Assembly (NCBI GenBank): GCA_937895705.1
Contig: CALBKM010000051.1
Location: 34,457-98,456 of the forward strand
Direction of reading: 5' to 3'
Length of the DNA: 64,000 bases
DNA from: an uncultured Clostridia bacterium
GTDB taxonomy: Bacteria; Bacillota; Clostridia; Lachnospirales; Lachnospiraceae
Each line of letters begins with the position of its first letter. The stretch's first letter is position 1. Positions 26,664 to 34,249 of the stretch are shown in pieces. The notes under the pieces were generated by a model. That model saw nothing but the letters and a program-made list of their open reading frames with translations, did no database searches and was not told the origin of the DNA. A program made the position numbers and the translations under genes.

Positions 26664-26948
26664 AAAAAACCGCCTTTAAGCTCTACGAACTTAAAGACGG
26701 ATATTAACATTCCGTGGTACCACTTTAATTCATGCATTCCTCACGAAATGCACCTCACTGACTGCTCCCTTGCGGTTTACAGTCGCACACGATAACGGGC
26801 GTACCCGTCGCAGCCTAAGAAACTCATCCTCGGTGCGAAGCTCCGGAACCATGTTCGGTAAGTATTCACTCTTCTGCTCTCAGCGTCCGCAGAATTCTCT
26901 GTAAAGCCCTTCGTTACCTACTCTTTCCTTCACTGCCTTTTACTATTT
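26664..26948 (-). ncRNA. T-box leader, methionine-specific
   Basis: The conserved antiterminator box AAAGTGGTACCACGGAA lies at 26710-26726 (minus strand). The terminator CCGCCTTTAAG with its partner (26670-26700) ends in T6. A Stem I region contains GAACATGGTT, where ATG is a plausible methionine specifier codon. Uncharged tRNA-Met should favour the antiterminator and expression of the metQNI importer. An initial GAAGGAAAGAG precedes Stem I. Confidence 0.94.
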
Positions 26949-26954
26949 GTGCCG

Positions 26955-26983
26955 ATTATAGCACGGTTTACCGGATTTGTCAA
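26955..26983 (-). promoter_or_regulatory. Consensus promoter of the met operon
   Basis: TTGACA, a 17-base spacer and TATAAT (minus strand) are a perfect sigma-A match, expected for a transcript controlled by attenuation in the leader rather than at initiation. Confidence 0.93.
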
Positions 26984-26998
26984 ACCTTTTCTTTTATT

Positions 26999-27379
26999 TT
27001 ATACCACACGCCACCGCATCCATTCATAAACCCCTAAAATTGCACACCCGACTCCGTAGCACACAATATCCTTCACATCGAACACCGAGCCGATAACAAC
27101 AGACAATACCCGGTTGTCCGAAAGCCCCAATACCTCCGCAATGCGAAAGTACTGCAACGCTTCCACTCCCGCCGCAAACAGGAAGATGTAAAGCGGCAAC
27201 AGCCGTACACCTTCCGGCCGAAAGATGCGTACAAAGGTGTAGAGCAATACCACCACCAACACATCTCCTATATAAGGACGCACAAAACTGTCATGTACGA
27301 ACAAAGCAATCAGCAACTCAATTCCGAATAAAAATGCTGTAGCAAATAAATATACCAATCGTTTTTTCCTTATTCCCAT
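26999..27379 (-). CDS. DUF2809 family membrane protein
   Basis: This encodes 126 residues with four hydrophobic helices. The family pattern RPYIGDVLVVVLLYTFVR...VEALQYFRIAEVLGLS and FDVKDIVCYGVG is clear. These small integral membrane proteins have no known function and loosely resemble VanZ-like proteins. The start at ATG 27377-27379 has AAGGAAAG upstream; the longer frame to 27445 has no site. A short frame with a strong ribosome site lies just upstream. Confidence 0.8.
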   Translation of the reverse strand: MGIRKKRLVYLFATAFLFGIELLIALFVHDSFVRPYIGDVLVVVLLYTFVRIFRPEGVRLLPLYIFLFAAGVEALQYFRIAEVLGLSDNRVLSVVIGSVFDVKDIVCYGVGCAILGVYEWMRWRVV

Positions 27380-27432
27380 ATTATTACACTTTCCTTCAGC
27401 CCAGTATATCCAATAATTTCTCCGCACTTTTC

Positions 27433-27492
27433 TCAGCCGCTCCACGTTCCGAAAAATTCGATAAGCAATTGATTCATATATTCTTCCTGCAT
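27433..27492 (-). CDS. Possible 19-residue leader peptide or broken small gene
   Basis: ATG 27490-27492 has an excellent site, GAGGAGGG, and encodes 19 residues (MQEEYMNQLLIEFFGTWSG) ending at TGA 27433-27435. If one T of the run of five in GAATTTTTC were skipped, the frame would instead continue as FSERGAAEKSAEKLLDILG and stop cleanly. It could be a leader for the DUF2809 gene, a frameshifted remnant, or spurious. Confidence 0.3.
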   Translation of the reverse strand: MQEEYMNQLLIEFFGTWSG

Positions 27493-27607
27493 ATTCTTTT
27501 CCCTCCTCTTTTCATAAAACCATATTTAATTATACTACTCTTGTTCGACAAACACAATCCATCTCATAATGATTGTTCCATTTTTCTGATGTCTCCGTAA
27601 AATTCCA

Positions 27608-27636
27608 TTGACTTTTTCCTTTATTTTTCATACAAT
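27608..27636 (+). promoter_or_regulatory. Promoter for the vanY-capA pair
   Basis: TTGACT (27608-27613), a 17-base spacer and TACAAT (27631-27636). The gene begins at 27669 behind GGGAGG. Confidence 0.78.
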
Positions 27637-27668
27637 CAACGTATTGAGACACCCTTGGGAGGCTTTCT

Positions 27669-28961
27669 ATGAATACAAATAAAGTTCTGATGTATTTTCT
27701 TATAAATACGTTGCTGTTGGGCGGATTTCCGGATTTCAGGGTACACACACAAAATCCTGTTCTGTTATCGGAGTATGACACGATACAGAATGTCCCGACC
27801 AAAACATACAGCCTTACACAACCGGCAATTCCGGCAAGAATTCCTTCGCCGTATGAATTGATTGCCACTCCGACTCCGAAACCGACCGCCACCCCGAAGC
27901 CGACGTCTTCCCCGACTCCGACTCCGGAGCCGACCCGGGTTCCTCTCGGCAAAAAAAAGGTACAGTCCAAACAGCCGGGCAATCTGACATTTCAATATCC
28001 GGAAGCGGCGCCCCTGAATACGGATCCGGCCAACTATACACTTATGGTAAACAAAGAGTACCCGATTGCTTCCTCTTACATACCGTACATGGTGGAACCG
28101 AATGTTGAGATTTATCATAAAGGAATCAACGAACGCCGTTATCTCCAACCGATTGCGGCAACCGCCTTGGAAGAGTTGTTTGCCGCTGCGGAAGATGCAG
28201 GTTACCATCTTGTATTACGATGCGGTTTTCGCTCCTACCAATTACAAAAATCCATTTATATCTGGAATCTGAAAACCTACGGCTACTACGAAGTCTCCCG
28301 TTATCATGCACTTCCGGGAACCTCGGAACACCAGACCGGTCTCGCAGTTGACCTTTGTTGCGAAGCCACCGATTACAAAAACAATAAATCCTTTACCCGC
28401 ACCGGTGAATATACCTGGTTACTGGAAAACGCCCACCTCTACGGTTGGATATTACGTTACCCGGAAGACAAAATCCATATCACCGGCTACAACTTCGAGC
28501 CTTGGCATTTCCGGTACGTAGGCGTAGAGTTGGCCACTTACTTAAAAGCACAGGATATCGTTTTAGAAGAATATTACGGCGCACTGCCTACCACAAATTT
28601 GGCTATGGTGCCGAAAGAATATTGGTCCCTGCTTTCGAAAAAAGACTATGCTCTTATGATAAAGGAAGACGAAGCTTTTAAAAAGAAACAGGAAGAAGCG
28701 GTACAACAGCTGACTCCGGCCCCTGCGCCGCTCCCGGAGAACACCGATATCCCGACTCAGACTCCGGATAACACCGATTTCCCGACCGAACTCCCGGTTA
28801 TCTCCGAATCTCCGACTCAGATTCCGGATAACACCGATATTCCGGTCCGGAATCCGGATTCATTCGAAACACCGACCGGAATACCGGACGAAGACACGGT
28901 TCCTGACACAGTTACCGGCTTTCCTGCACCGGAAGCTCCCCTCTTCTTCCCGGAAAGCTGA
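27669..28961 (+). CDS. VanY-type D-Ala-D-Ala carboxypeptidase with low-complexity linkers
   Basis: This encodes 430 residues and trims the terminal D-Ala of peptidoglycan stems. An N-terminal hydrophobic segment (1-20) exports or anchors it. A Thr/Pro linker (67-92) precedes the M15-type peptidase domain (about 105-300), with zinc ligands in TSEHQTGLAVDL (His221, Asp228) and EPWHFRYV (His280), and the active-site CGFRSY. The C-terminal ~85 residues are a second low-complexity region with repeated PDNTD-x-P units. It is followed after 11 bases by the CapA-like gene. Confidence 0.9.
   Translation: MNTNKVLMYFLINTLLLGGFPDFRVHTQNPVLLSEYDTIQNVPTKTYSLTQPAIPARIPSPYELIATPTPKPTATPKPTSSPTPTPEPTRVPLGKKKVQSKQPGNLTFQYPEAAPLNTDPANYTLMVNKEYPIASSYIPYMVEPNVEIYHKGINERRYLQPIAATALEELFAAAEDAGYHLVLRCGFRSYQLQKSIYIWNLKTYGYYEVSRYHALPGTSEHQTGLAVDLCCEATDYKNNKSFTRTGEYTWLLENAHLYGWILRYPEDKIHITGYNFEPWHFRYVGVELATYLKAQDIVLEEYYGALPTTNLAMVPKEYWSLLSKKDYALMIKEDEAFKKKQEEAVQQLTPAPAPLPENTDIPTQTPDNTDFPTELPVISESPTQIPDNTDIPVRNPDSFETPTGIPDEDTVPDTVTGFPAPEAPLFFPES
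28735..28865 (+). repeat. Degenerate coding repeats in the vanY 3' end
   Basis: The unit encoding PDNTD followed by Ile/Phe-Pro recurs three times (with ENTD, PDNTD, PDNTD), separated by Pro-Thr-rich spacers. Repeated text such as CCGGATAACACCGAT makes this stretch prone to slippage and length change. Confidence 0.6.
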
Positions 28962-28972
28962 AAGGAGTTTTT

Positions 28973-30280
28973 ATGAAACACTTACTTCAAAACAATCCAT
29001 TACAAAAAGCCCGTTTTATCCTGTACGGGCTTTTCCTCCTTTTATTTCTAAGCGGATGTAACCGGACGACCTCTGTTTTTCAGCCTTTAAATGATCCGAC
29101 GTCCGCTCCTTCTCCTACCAGTCGTCTGACTCTGGCTCCGACCTGTACTCCGGAACCAACCGCCACCCCAACACCGGCTCCGACCGCCACACCGACTCCG
29201 AGCCCGACTCCTACACCAAGCCCGACTCCGGCCCCGCGCCGGGTAACCTTACTTGCTGTGGGAGACGATTTGGTTCACGACAGCACCTTACTCGGCGGCA
29301 CAAAAGAAGACGGAACGTATGATTTTAACGGTTTTTACCGTCATCTGACAGATGAAATCAGTGCTGCGGATATCGCAATCATTAACCAGGAGACCATTCT
29401 GGGCGGACCGTCCTTTGAATATCGGGGATATCCGACGTTCAATACTCCGAGTGAAATGGGAGATGCGATTGTAAATGCCGGATTTGACGTGGTTCTTCAC
29501 GCTACCAATCATACCATGGATAAAAAAGACAAAGGCGTGGAACATTGTCTGAACTTTTGGAAAACCACATATCCTGAGATTACCGTCCTCGGTATCTATG
29601 AGTCAAAAGAAGCACAGGATACCGTTACTGTGGTAGAAAAAAACGGAATTCGAATCGCTATGTTAAACTATACCTACGGGTTGAACGGAATCAAGATTCC
29701 AAAAGGCAAAGAACACCTGGTAACGTTACTTACCTGGAGCAACCGGGACTACATCCGGTCCCAAATCAGACAGGCAAAAGAACTTTCGGATTTCGTGATT
29801 GTGTTTCCTCATTGGGGTACGGAATATGTATACGAACCGGATAAAAACCAGCTTACCTGGACCGCACTTTTTGCGGAAGAGGGTGTAGACCTTGTAATCG
29901 GCACCCATCCGCATGTTTTGGAGCCGATAGAATGGATTGACCGCCCGGACGGTGAGAAAATGCTTGTTTTTTACTCTTTAGGCAACTTTATCTCCGGTCA
30001 GATCGAAGCACCCCGTTTGCTTGGCGGCATGGCCAACGTTACTTTGACGGAAACTCCGGAGGGCACGGTTAAAATCTCCGACTGTTCCGTTATTCCGGTG
30101 GTAACTCACTACAGCGAACAGGTAAACGACGGTTCCTATTCCACCTACCGTTTGTCGGAATACACCGAAGAATTATTGCAAACCCACGGAATCCACAAAC
30201 GGGCGGAACATACGGTATTTACATTGGAAGACACTTGGGCACTGGCAAGAAAAATATTAGGTGAATACCTGGAAGAATAA
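28973..30280 (+). CDS. CapA/PgsA-family lipoprotein (metallophosphatase fold)
   Basis: This encodes 435 residues. Signal peptide with lipobox LSGC, then a Thr/Pro/Ala linker (about 55-90). The catalytic-type domain begins VTLLAVGDDLVHD and contains NQETILGG, FDVVLHATNHTMD, FPHWGTEYVYEP, GTHPHVLEP and YSLGNFISG, the residues of the CapA metallophosphoesterase fold. CapA proteins take part in poly-gamma-glutamate synthesis or attachment, but many homologues occur without cap genes, as here, so the substrate is unknown. It shares a transcript with vanY and ends at a terminator. Confidence 0.9.
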   Translation: MKHLLQNNPLQKARFILYGLFLLLFLSGCNRTTSVFQPLNDPTSAPSPTSRLTLAPTCTPEPTATPTPAPTATPTPSPTPTPSPTPAPRRVTLLAVGDDLVHDSTLLGGTKEDGTYDFNGFYRHLTDEISAADIAIINQETILGGPSFEYRGYPTFNTPSEMGDAIVNAGFDVVLHATNHTMDKKDKGVEHCLNFWKTTYPEITVLGIYESKEAQDTVTVVEKNGIRIAMLNYTYGLNGIKIPKGKEHLVTLLTWSNRDYIRSQIRQAKELSDFVIVFPHWGTEYVYEPDKNQLTWTALFAEEGVDLVIGTHPHVLEPIEWIDRPDGEKMLVFYSLGNFISGQIEAPRLLGGMANVTLTETPEGTVKISDCSVIPVVTHYSEQVNDGSYSTYRLSEYTEELLQTHGIHKRAEHTVFTLEDTWALARKILGEYLEE

Positions 30281-30286
30281 TGCACA

Positions 30287-30313
30287 AAGCCTCACCGAAA
30301 GGTGGGGCTTTTT
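30287..30313 (+). terminator. Terminator of the vanY-capA transcript
   Basis: AAGCCTCACC, a GAAA tetraloop and GGTGGGGCTTTTT form a 10-bp stem (one wobble or mismatch) followed by T5. Confidence 0.9.
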
Positions 30314-30341
30314 ATTAACTACCAATGAAGCTATACCAATC

Positions 30342-30376
30342 AAAAAGGACCCTACCAATCTAGGTAAGATCCCTTT
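30342..30376 (-). terminator. Terminator of the feo operon
   Basis: On the minus strand AAAGGGATCTTACC pairs with GGTAGGGTCCTTT across a short loop (with small mismatches) and is followed by TTT. It lies 24 bases after the last feo gene. Confidence 0.7.
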
Positions 30377-30400
30377 GAACTATCTTCTCTGATTCACTTT

Positions 30401-30610
30401 CTACTTTATTTCCTCTTGGCATCCGCAGCCGCATCCCTCATTGCTACAGCTGTGGCATCCGTTGCAGGAAACTTCTCCCTTATTCGCTCCACAGCATCCC
30501 CCGGCGGAGCAACCGATGCATTTTACACCGTTTTTCTTGGCTTTTATGATATAAGCCACTGCACCGCCGATAATAGCGATTAACACTACAATGATAATTG
30601 CATTCTCCAT
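30401..30610 (-). CDS. FeoB-associated Cys-rich membrane protein
   Basis: This encodes 69 residues. An N-terminal transmembrane helix (AIIIVVLIAIIGGAVAYII) is followed by a tail with 12 cysteines in CxxC-like groupings (CIGC, GGCC, CNGCHSC, CGCGC). Small proteins of this kind sit beside feoB in Firmicutes and are thought to assist ferrous iron transfer; the mechanism is unproven. The stop of feoB is 22 bases upstream. Confidence 0.9.
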   Translation of the reverse strand: MENAIIIVVLIAIIGGAVAYIIKAKKNGVKCIGCSAGGCCGANKGEVSCNGCHSCSNEGCGCGCQEEIK

Positions 30611-30632
30611 AGGAAACTCCTTTTCTACGCAC

Positions 30633-32642
30633 TTATGCGTTCTTCTTTAACGCATATTCCTTTGCAAGATTCTTATTGGTTTTGATAATCATACCCACTA
30701 CAATCGCTACAAAGGCCGCTACTGCTATCATACCCGGAACAAAACCGTCACCGAAGCTTCCGGTGGTAAACAAGGTACCGAACTGGAATACCAGACAACC
30801 AACCGTAAAACCTACGCCCAACTGCAATGCAATGCCGCCCCAGAGCCACTTTGCGCTCTTCATCTCGGCATTCATAGCACCGATAGCCGCAAAGCACGGC
30901 GGGGTATACAAGTTAAACATCAGGTAAGCAAGTGCTGCCACCTTGGTAATTGCGAATACGGAAGCAACCTCTGCGCCTGCACCCTCCATAAGGGCAAATT
31001 CTTCGGTGTCAATGAGATTCTCAAGACCTACAAAGCACACTGCCAACGTACCGACTACGTTTTCTTTTGCGATAAATCCGGTTACCGCTGCCGCTGCCAA
31101 CTGCCAGGAAAGTACACCCACCACCGGTACAAGCACATAAGCAAACGGTCCGGCAATGGAAGCAAGGATGGAGGAATCTGCACTCTCAGCCACCTTGAAG
31201 CTCCAATCAAAGGTCTGCATAATCTGTACAACCGTGTTACAAACAAGAATAATGGTTGCCGCCTTTACGATATATGCCCAACCTCTGCCGCACATGGTGG
31301 TAAACGCTCTCCAAAGGCTCGGAATCTTGTATTCCGGAAGCTCTATAATGAAGAAGGACTTTCTCGCCTTGTGACCTGCAATCTTGTTTACCAAAAGGGC
31401 ACCGAGGAAAATAAGTACGATACCGGTTGCATATACAACAAAACTGATGATACCCTGATTTTCGGAGAAAAATGCGCCTGCAAACAGAGAGATTACCGGT
31501 ACCTTTGCTCCGCACGGCATGAACGGAGCCAGCATTGCGGTTGCTCTGCGCTCTCTTTCGTTACGAATGGTACGGGTAGCCATAACACCCGGAACCGCAC
31601 AACCGATGGTAATCACAAACGGAATTACGGACTTACCGGAAAGACCAACCTTCTTAAAGATCGGATCCAGTACCACAGTCGCACGAGCCATGTAACCGCA
31701 ATCCTCAAGCAATGCAATAAGGAAATACATTACCATTACAAGCGGCAGGAAACCGATTACCGCAATCACACCGCCGATCACACCATCCACCAAAAGAGCG
31801 GAGAGCAACGGGTTTGCGTCTTCGAAGAAACCGCCTATCCAGCCTTGGAACGCCTCAAGCCAGCCTACTAACGTATCTGCAATAAACGGTCCTACCCAAG
31901 CCTGAGAAATTTGAAACACCAAAAACATAACTACCGCAAAGATTGCAAGTCCCGCAATCGGATGGGTCAGTACCGCATCAATCTTATCCTGGGAATTTTT
32001 ATCCTTGGTCAGAACCTTACGGTTCTCTACCTGCGCCACAATCTTATTTACAAACTCAAAACGCTTTCTGTCAGCCGCTACCACAGACGCTTTATCCGTC
32101 AGGTCAATACTTCCTTGCTCGTACGGTGCCTTCTGTACGGTACCTGCCGCCGTCATTGCTGCCGCCACTACCTCTTTAAGTCCTGCTTCGTTAAAGGAAG
32201 TGGACACTGTCTCGATTACCGGACAGCCCAGTTTTTCGGACAACGCTTTCACCTCAATCTTTGTTTTCTTCTTTGCGTTAATATCGCTCTTATTAAGCGC
32301 CACCACCGTCGGAACACCCAGCTCCAAAATCTGCGTGGTAAAGAACAAGCTACGACTTAAATTCGTCGCATCTACAATATTAATTATCGCATCCGGCTTC
32401 TCATTCTTTATGTATGCACTGGTGATACTTTCCTCCGAGGTAAACGGAGACATGGAATAGGCACCCGGAAGGTCCACTGCCACCAGTTCCTCGCTTCCCT
32501 CATACAAACTCTTTTTAATCTTACTTTCTTTCTTGTCTACAGTAACACCCGCCCAGTTACCTACCTTTTCGTTTCTTCCGGTAAGCGCATTATACATGGT
32601 CGTCTTACCGCTGTTCGGATTACCCGCAAATGCGATTCTCAT
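30633..32642 (-). CDS. feoB: Ferrous iron transporter FeoB
   Basis: This encodes 669 residues. The N-terminal GTPase has G1 GNPNSGKTT, G3 DLPGAYSM and G4 NKSD. About ten membrane helices follow, with two gate regions (AVPGVMATRTIRNERERRATAMLAPFMPCGAKVPV is typical). It imports Fe2+ and drives an operon with FeoA upstream and the Cys-rich protein downstream. The start is ATG 32642 with AAGGAGG upstream. A hairpin-rich 182-base gap separates it from feoA. Confidence 0.97.
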   Translation of the reverse strand: MRIAFAGNPNSGKTTMYNALTGRNEKVGNWAGVTVDKKESKIKKSLYEGSEELVAVDLPGAYSMSPFTSEESITSAYIKNEKPDAIINIVDATNLSRSLFFTTQILELGVPTVVALNKSDINAKKKTKIEVKALSEKLGCPVIETVSTSFNEAGLKEVVAAAMTAAGTVQKAPYEQGSIDLTDKASVVAADRKRFEFVNKIVAQVENRKVLTKDKNSQDKIDAVLTHPIAGLAIFAVVMFLVFQISQAWVGPFIADTLVGWLEAFQGWIGGFFEDANPLLSALLVDGVIGGVIAVIGFLPLVMVMYFLIALLEDCGYMARATVVLDPIFKKVGLSGKSVIPFVITIGCAVPGVMATRTIRNERERRATAMLAPFMPCGAKVPVISLFAGAFFSENQGIISFVVYATGIVLIFLGALLVNKIAGHKARKSFFIIELPEYKIPSLWRAFTTMCGRGWAYIVKAATIILVCNTVVQIMQTFDWSFKVAESADSSILASIAGPFAYVLVPVVGVLSWQLAAAAVTGFIAKENVVGTLAVCFVGLENLIDTEEFALMEGAGAEVASVFAITKVAALAYLMFNLYTPPCFAAIGAMNAEMKSAKWLWGGIALQLGVGFTVGCLVFQFGTLFTTGSFGDGFVPGMIAVAAFVAIVVGMIIKTNKNLAKEYALKKNA

Positions 32643-32700
32643 TCTTGTTCCTCCTTGTATTATTAGAACTTATATCGAAACAACTTTGTCTCTTTAGGAA

Positions 32701-32780
32701 GCAACGGCTAACTGCCTCGGAATAAAAAAGCGGGTAGCCGTCGCTAACTCCTTCCATGAAAAAACACCGTGAAACACGGT
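32701..32780 (-). promoter_or_regulatory. Hairpins between feoA and feoB, possible attenuator
   Basis: Read on the minus strand, ACCGTG-TTT-CACGGT (32766-32780) is followed by T6, a short intrinsic terminator. Next, GCGACGGCTA and TAGCCGTTGC (32735-32744, 32701-32710) make a 10-bp stem with one G-U pair. A 26-codon frame starting at GTG behind AGGAG runs through both. The terminator would make feoB expression lower than feoA unless it is overridden. Confidence 0.5.
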
Positions 32781-32825
32781 ATTTCTCCTGTTACAATCTC
32801 TATGCGACCGCAACAGGACTTATTC

Positions 32826-33038
32826 CTAAATCATGATTGCCGATGCAAGTTCACGGTCAATGGTATATCTTCCGTCCTTGATGGAGATGACGCAGGCACG
32901 CTTTAAGTGGGAAATCACCGTCACCGGTTCACCGCTGTAACAGCCCAGCGTAAAAAGAAAAGCATCCAGTTCTTCATCATCCGTCGCAATCTCTTTAATA
33001 ATATATTCTTCGCCAACCTGTGCTTCCGCTAATGTCAT
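32826..33038 (-). CDS. feoA: FeoA-domain protein
   Basis: This encodes 70 residues, an SH3-like fold that associates with FeoB (MTLAEAQVGEEYIIKEI, LGCYSGEPVTVISHLKRACVISIKDGRYTIDRELASAI). I start it at ATG 33036-33038, behind GGGAGG, which matches the family's first residues; the longer frame to 33089 has no basis. It is the first gene of the iron operon, behind a DtxR-like operator. Confidence 0.93.
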   Translation of the reverse strand: MTLAEAQVGEEYIIKEIATDDEELDAFLFTLGCYSGEPVTVISHLKRACVISIKDGRYTIDRELASAIMI

Positions 33039-33078
33039 AACTGCCTCCCAAGCATCACATTTAAACATCAATTCCGCA

Positions 33079-33094
33079 GTTAGTCTCAACTAAC
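33079..33094 (-). promoter_or_regulatory. DtxR/IdeR-like iron-box operator
   Basis: GTTAGTCTCAACTAAC is a 6-4-6 inverted repeat just downstream of the feoA -10 box. Its half-sites (TTAGT/ACTAA) resemble the metal-dependent DtxR-family sites that repress iron uptake genes when iron is plentiful. The regulator gene is not in the window. Confidence 0.7.
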
Positions 33095-33101
33095 CGTGGA
33101 T

Positions 33102-33130
33102 AGAATATCATAAAAAGAGCACTTTGTCAA
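33102..33130 (-). promoter_or_regulatory. Promoter of the feo operon
   Basis: TTGACA (33125-33130), a 17-base spacer and TATTCT (33102-33107) on the minus strand. The -35 box is formed by the loop and 3' arm of the preceding terminator. Confidence 0.9.
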
Positions 33131-33139
33131 GTGCTCTTT
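33112..33139 (-). terminator. Terminator of the alarmone synthetase gene
   Basis: AAAGAGCACTT and AAGTGCTCTTT pair perfectly over 11 bases with a 4-base loop, followed by T on the minus strand. It lies 22 bases after the synthetase stop. Confidence 0.93.
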
Positions 33140-33161
33140 CGTAAATTTGGAAATTATTTTC

Positions 33162-34085
33162 CTATTTCATCGTTGCCTTTCTTCCCTTCGGCATAGAAAA
33201 TACTCTTTTCTTTATTACCGGTTCTTCTTTCTCTTCATCCGCAGCCCGTACCTGAGCCTCATCCAGATCTATTACCACCGCATCTTTCAGCCCTTGTACC
33301 TCCGGCTCCGAAGGCTCACTCTCTTCGCTTACCATGCCGTACAGCCTGCGTAAGGATTCTGAAATCAGTACTCCGTCTTCTTCCCCGTCACTGTACTTTT
33401 TAATTTCTTCGTTAATCGCCAGCATCTTTCGGTCAAGGAATCCAACCAAATCCGCACATTCTTTTAACTCTCGACGAATATTTTCCGGTGCATTCCCCTC
33501 AAACTTATAATACATCTTATGCTCAAGGCTTGCCCAAAAATCCATGGCAATGGTACGAATTTGAATTTCTACCTTTGTATCAATGGTCATATCCGATAAA
33601 AAGATCGGTACCGAAACAATCATATGATAACTGGTATATCCGTTGGGCTTCGGATTCTTGATATAATCTTTTATTTTTAATACCTTCACATCACTTTGCT
33701 TTCGAATCAACTCCGAAATCTCGTAAATATCCGAGGTAAAGGAGCAGATAATCCGAATCCCGGCCACATCGTTAATATAACGGACGATATTTTCCACCGT
33801 TACTGCCCGCCCCTGATGGCGAAGCTTTTTCGCAATACTTTCCGGTGCCTTAATCCGGGCGGTAATATGTTCAATGGGATTATAGCGGTGCGCCATCTGA
33901 AACTCCGCATTCAGAATTTCAAGCTTTGTATTCACTTCCTTTAATGCTGCGGAATAAATCAACTGCATCCGTTTCCACTCATCCAAAGACGCCGTCGCCG
34001 CAGGTACATATTTATTCAAAGACTGACGCTCCGGCACATCCTGTCCGCTTTCTCTTTTTTCTATGTTCTTTTCTTCGCTACTCAA
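33162..34085 (-). CDS. relQ: Small alarmone synthetase (RelQ/YjbM-like GTP pyrophosphokinase)
   Basis: This encodes 307 residues. It makes (p)ppGpp by transferring pyrophosphate from ATP to GDP/GTP. The RelA/SpoT synthetase core has RIKAPESIAKKL, the DVAGIRIIC Asp, NPKPNGYTSYHM and VEIQIRTIAMDFWASLEH. No hydrolase or TGS domain is present, as in RelQ. It is longer than the usual ~210 residues: about 35 extra residues at the N-terminus and an acidic C-terminal tail of ~70, ending in a basic KKRVFSMPKGRKATMK. The start is TTG 34083-34085 with GGAGGG upstream. It is a single-gene transcript with a palindrome at the promoter. Confidence 0.9.
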   Translation of the reverse strand: MSSEEKNIEKRESGQDVPERQSLNKYVPAATASLDEWKRMQLIYSAALKEVNTKLEILNAEFQMAHRYNPIEHITARIKAPESIAKKLRHQGRAVTVENIVRYINDVAGIRIICSFTSDIYEISELIRKQSDVKVLKIKDYIKNPKPNGYTSYHMIVSVPIFLSDMTIDTKVEIQIRTIAMDFWASLEHKMYYKFEGNAPENIRRELKECADLVGFLDRKMLAINEEIKKYSDGEEDGVLISESLRRLYGMVSEESEPSEPEVQGLKDAVVIDLDEAQVRAADEEKEEPVIKKRVFSMPKGRKATMK

Positions 34086-34108
34086 TGAAATCCCTCCGTT
34101 TACGATTC

Positions 34109-34124
34109 AAACGTTAAAACGTTT
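34109..34124. promoter_or_regulatory. Palindromic candidate operator at the relQ promoter
   Basis: AAACGTTAAAACGTTT is a perfect 7-2-7 inverted repeat lying 3 bases downstream of the minus-strand -10 TATAAT (34128-34133), where a repressor would block initiation. TTCATA 18 bases upstream is a moderate -35. The regulator is unknown. Confidence 0.5.
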
Positions 34125-34249
34125 CCTATTATATCTATCCTATCATGAACTTATGAACAAACTTTTAAAAAATTTATTTTTAACCGAATTTTAATGTTTC
34201 TGAAAAAAATATTTACACTCTCCCTCACCCCACGGTCCTCTCCGCGCCG

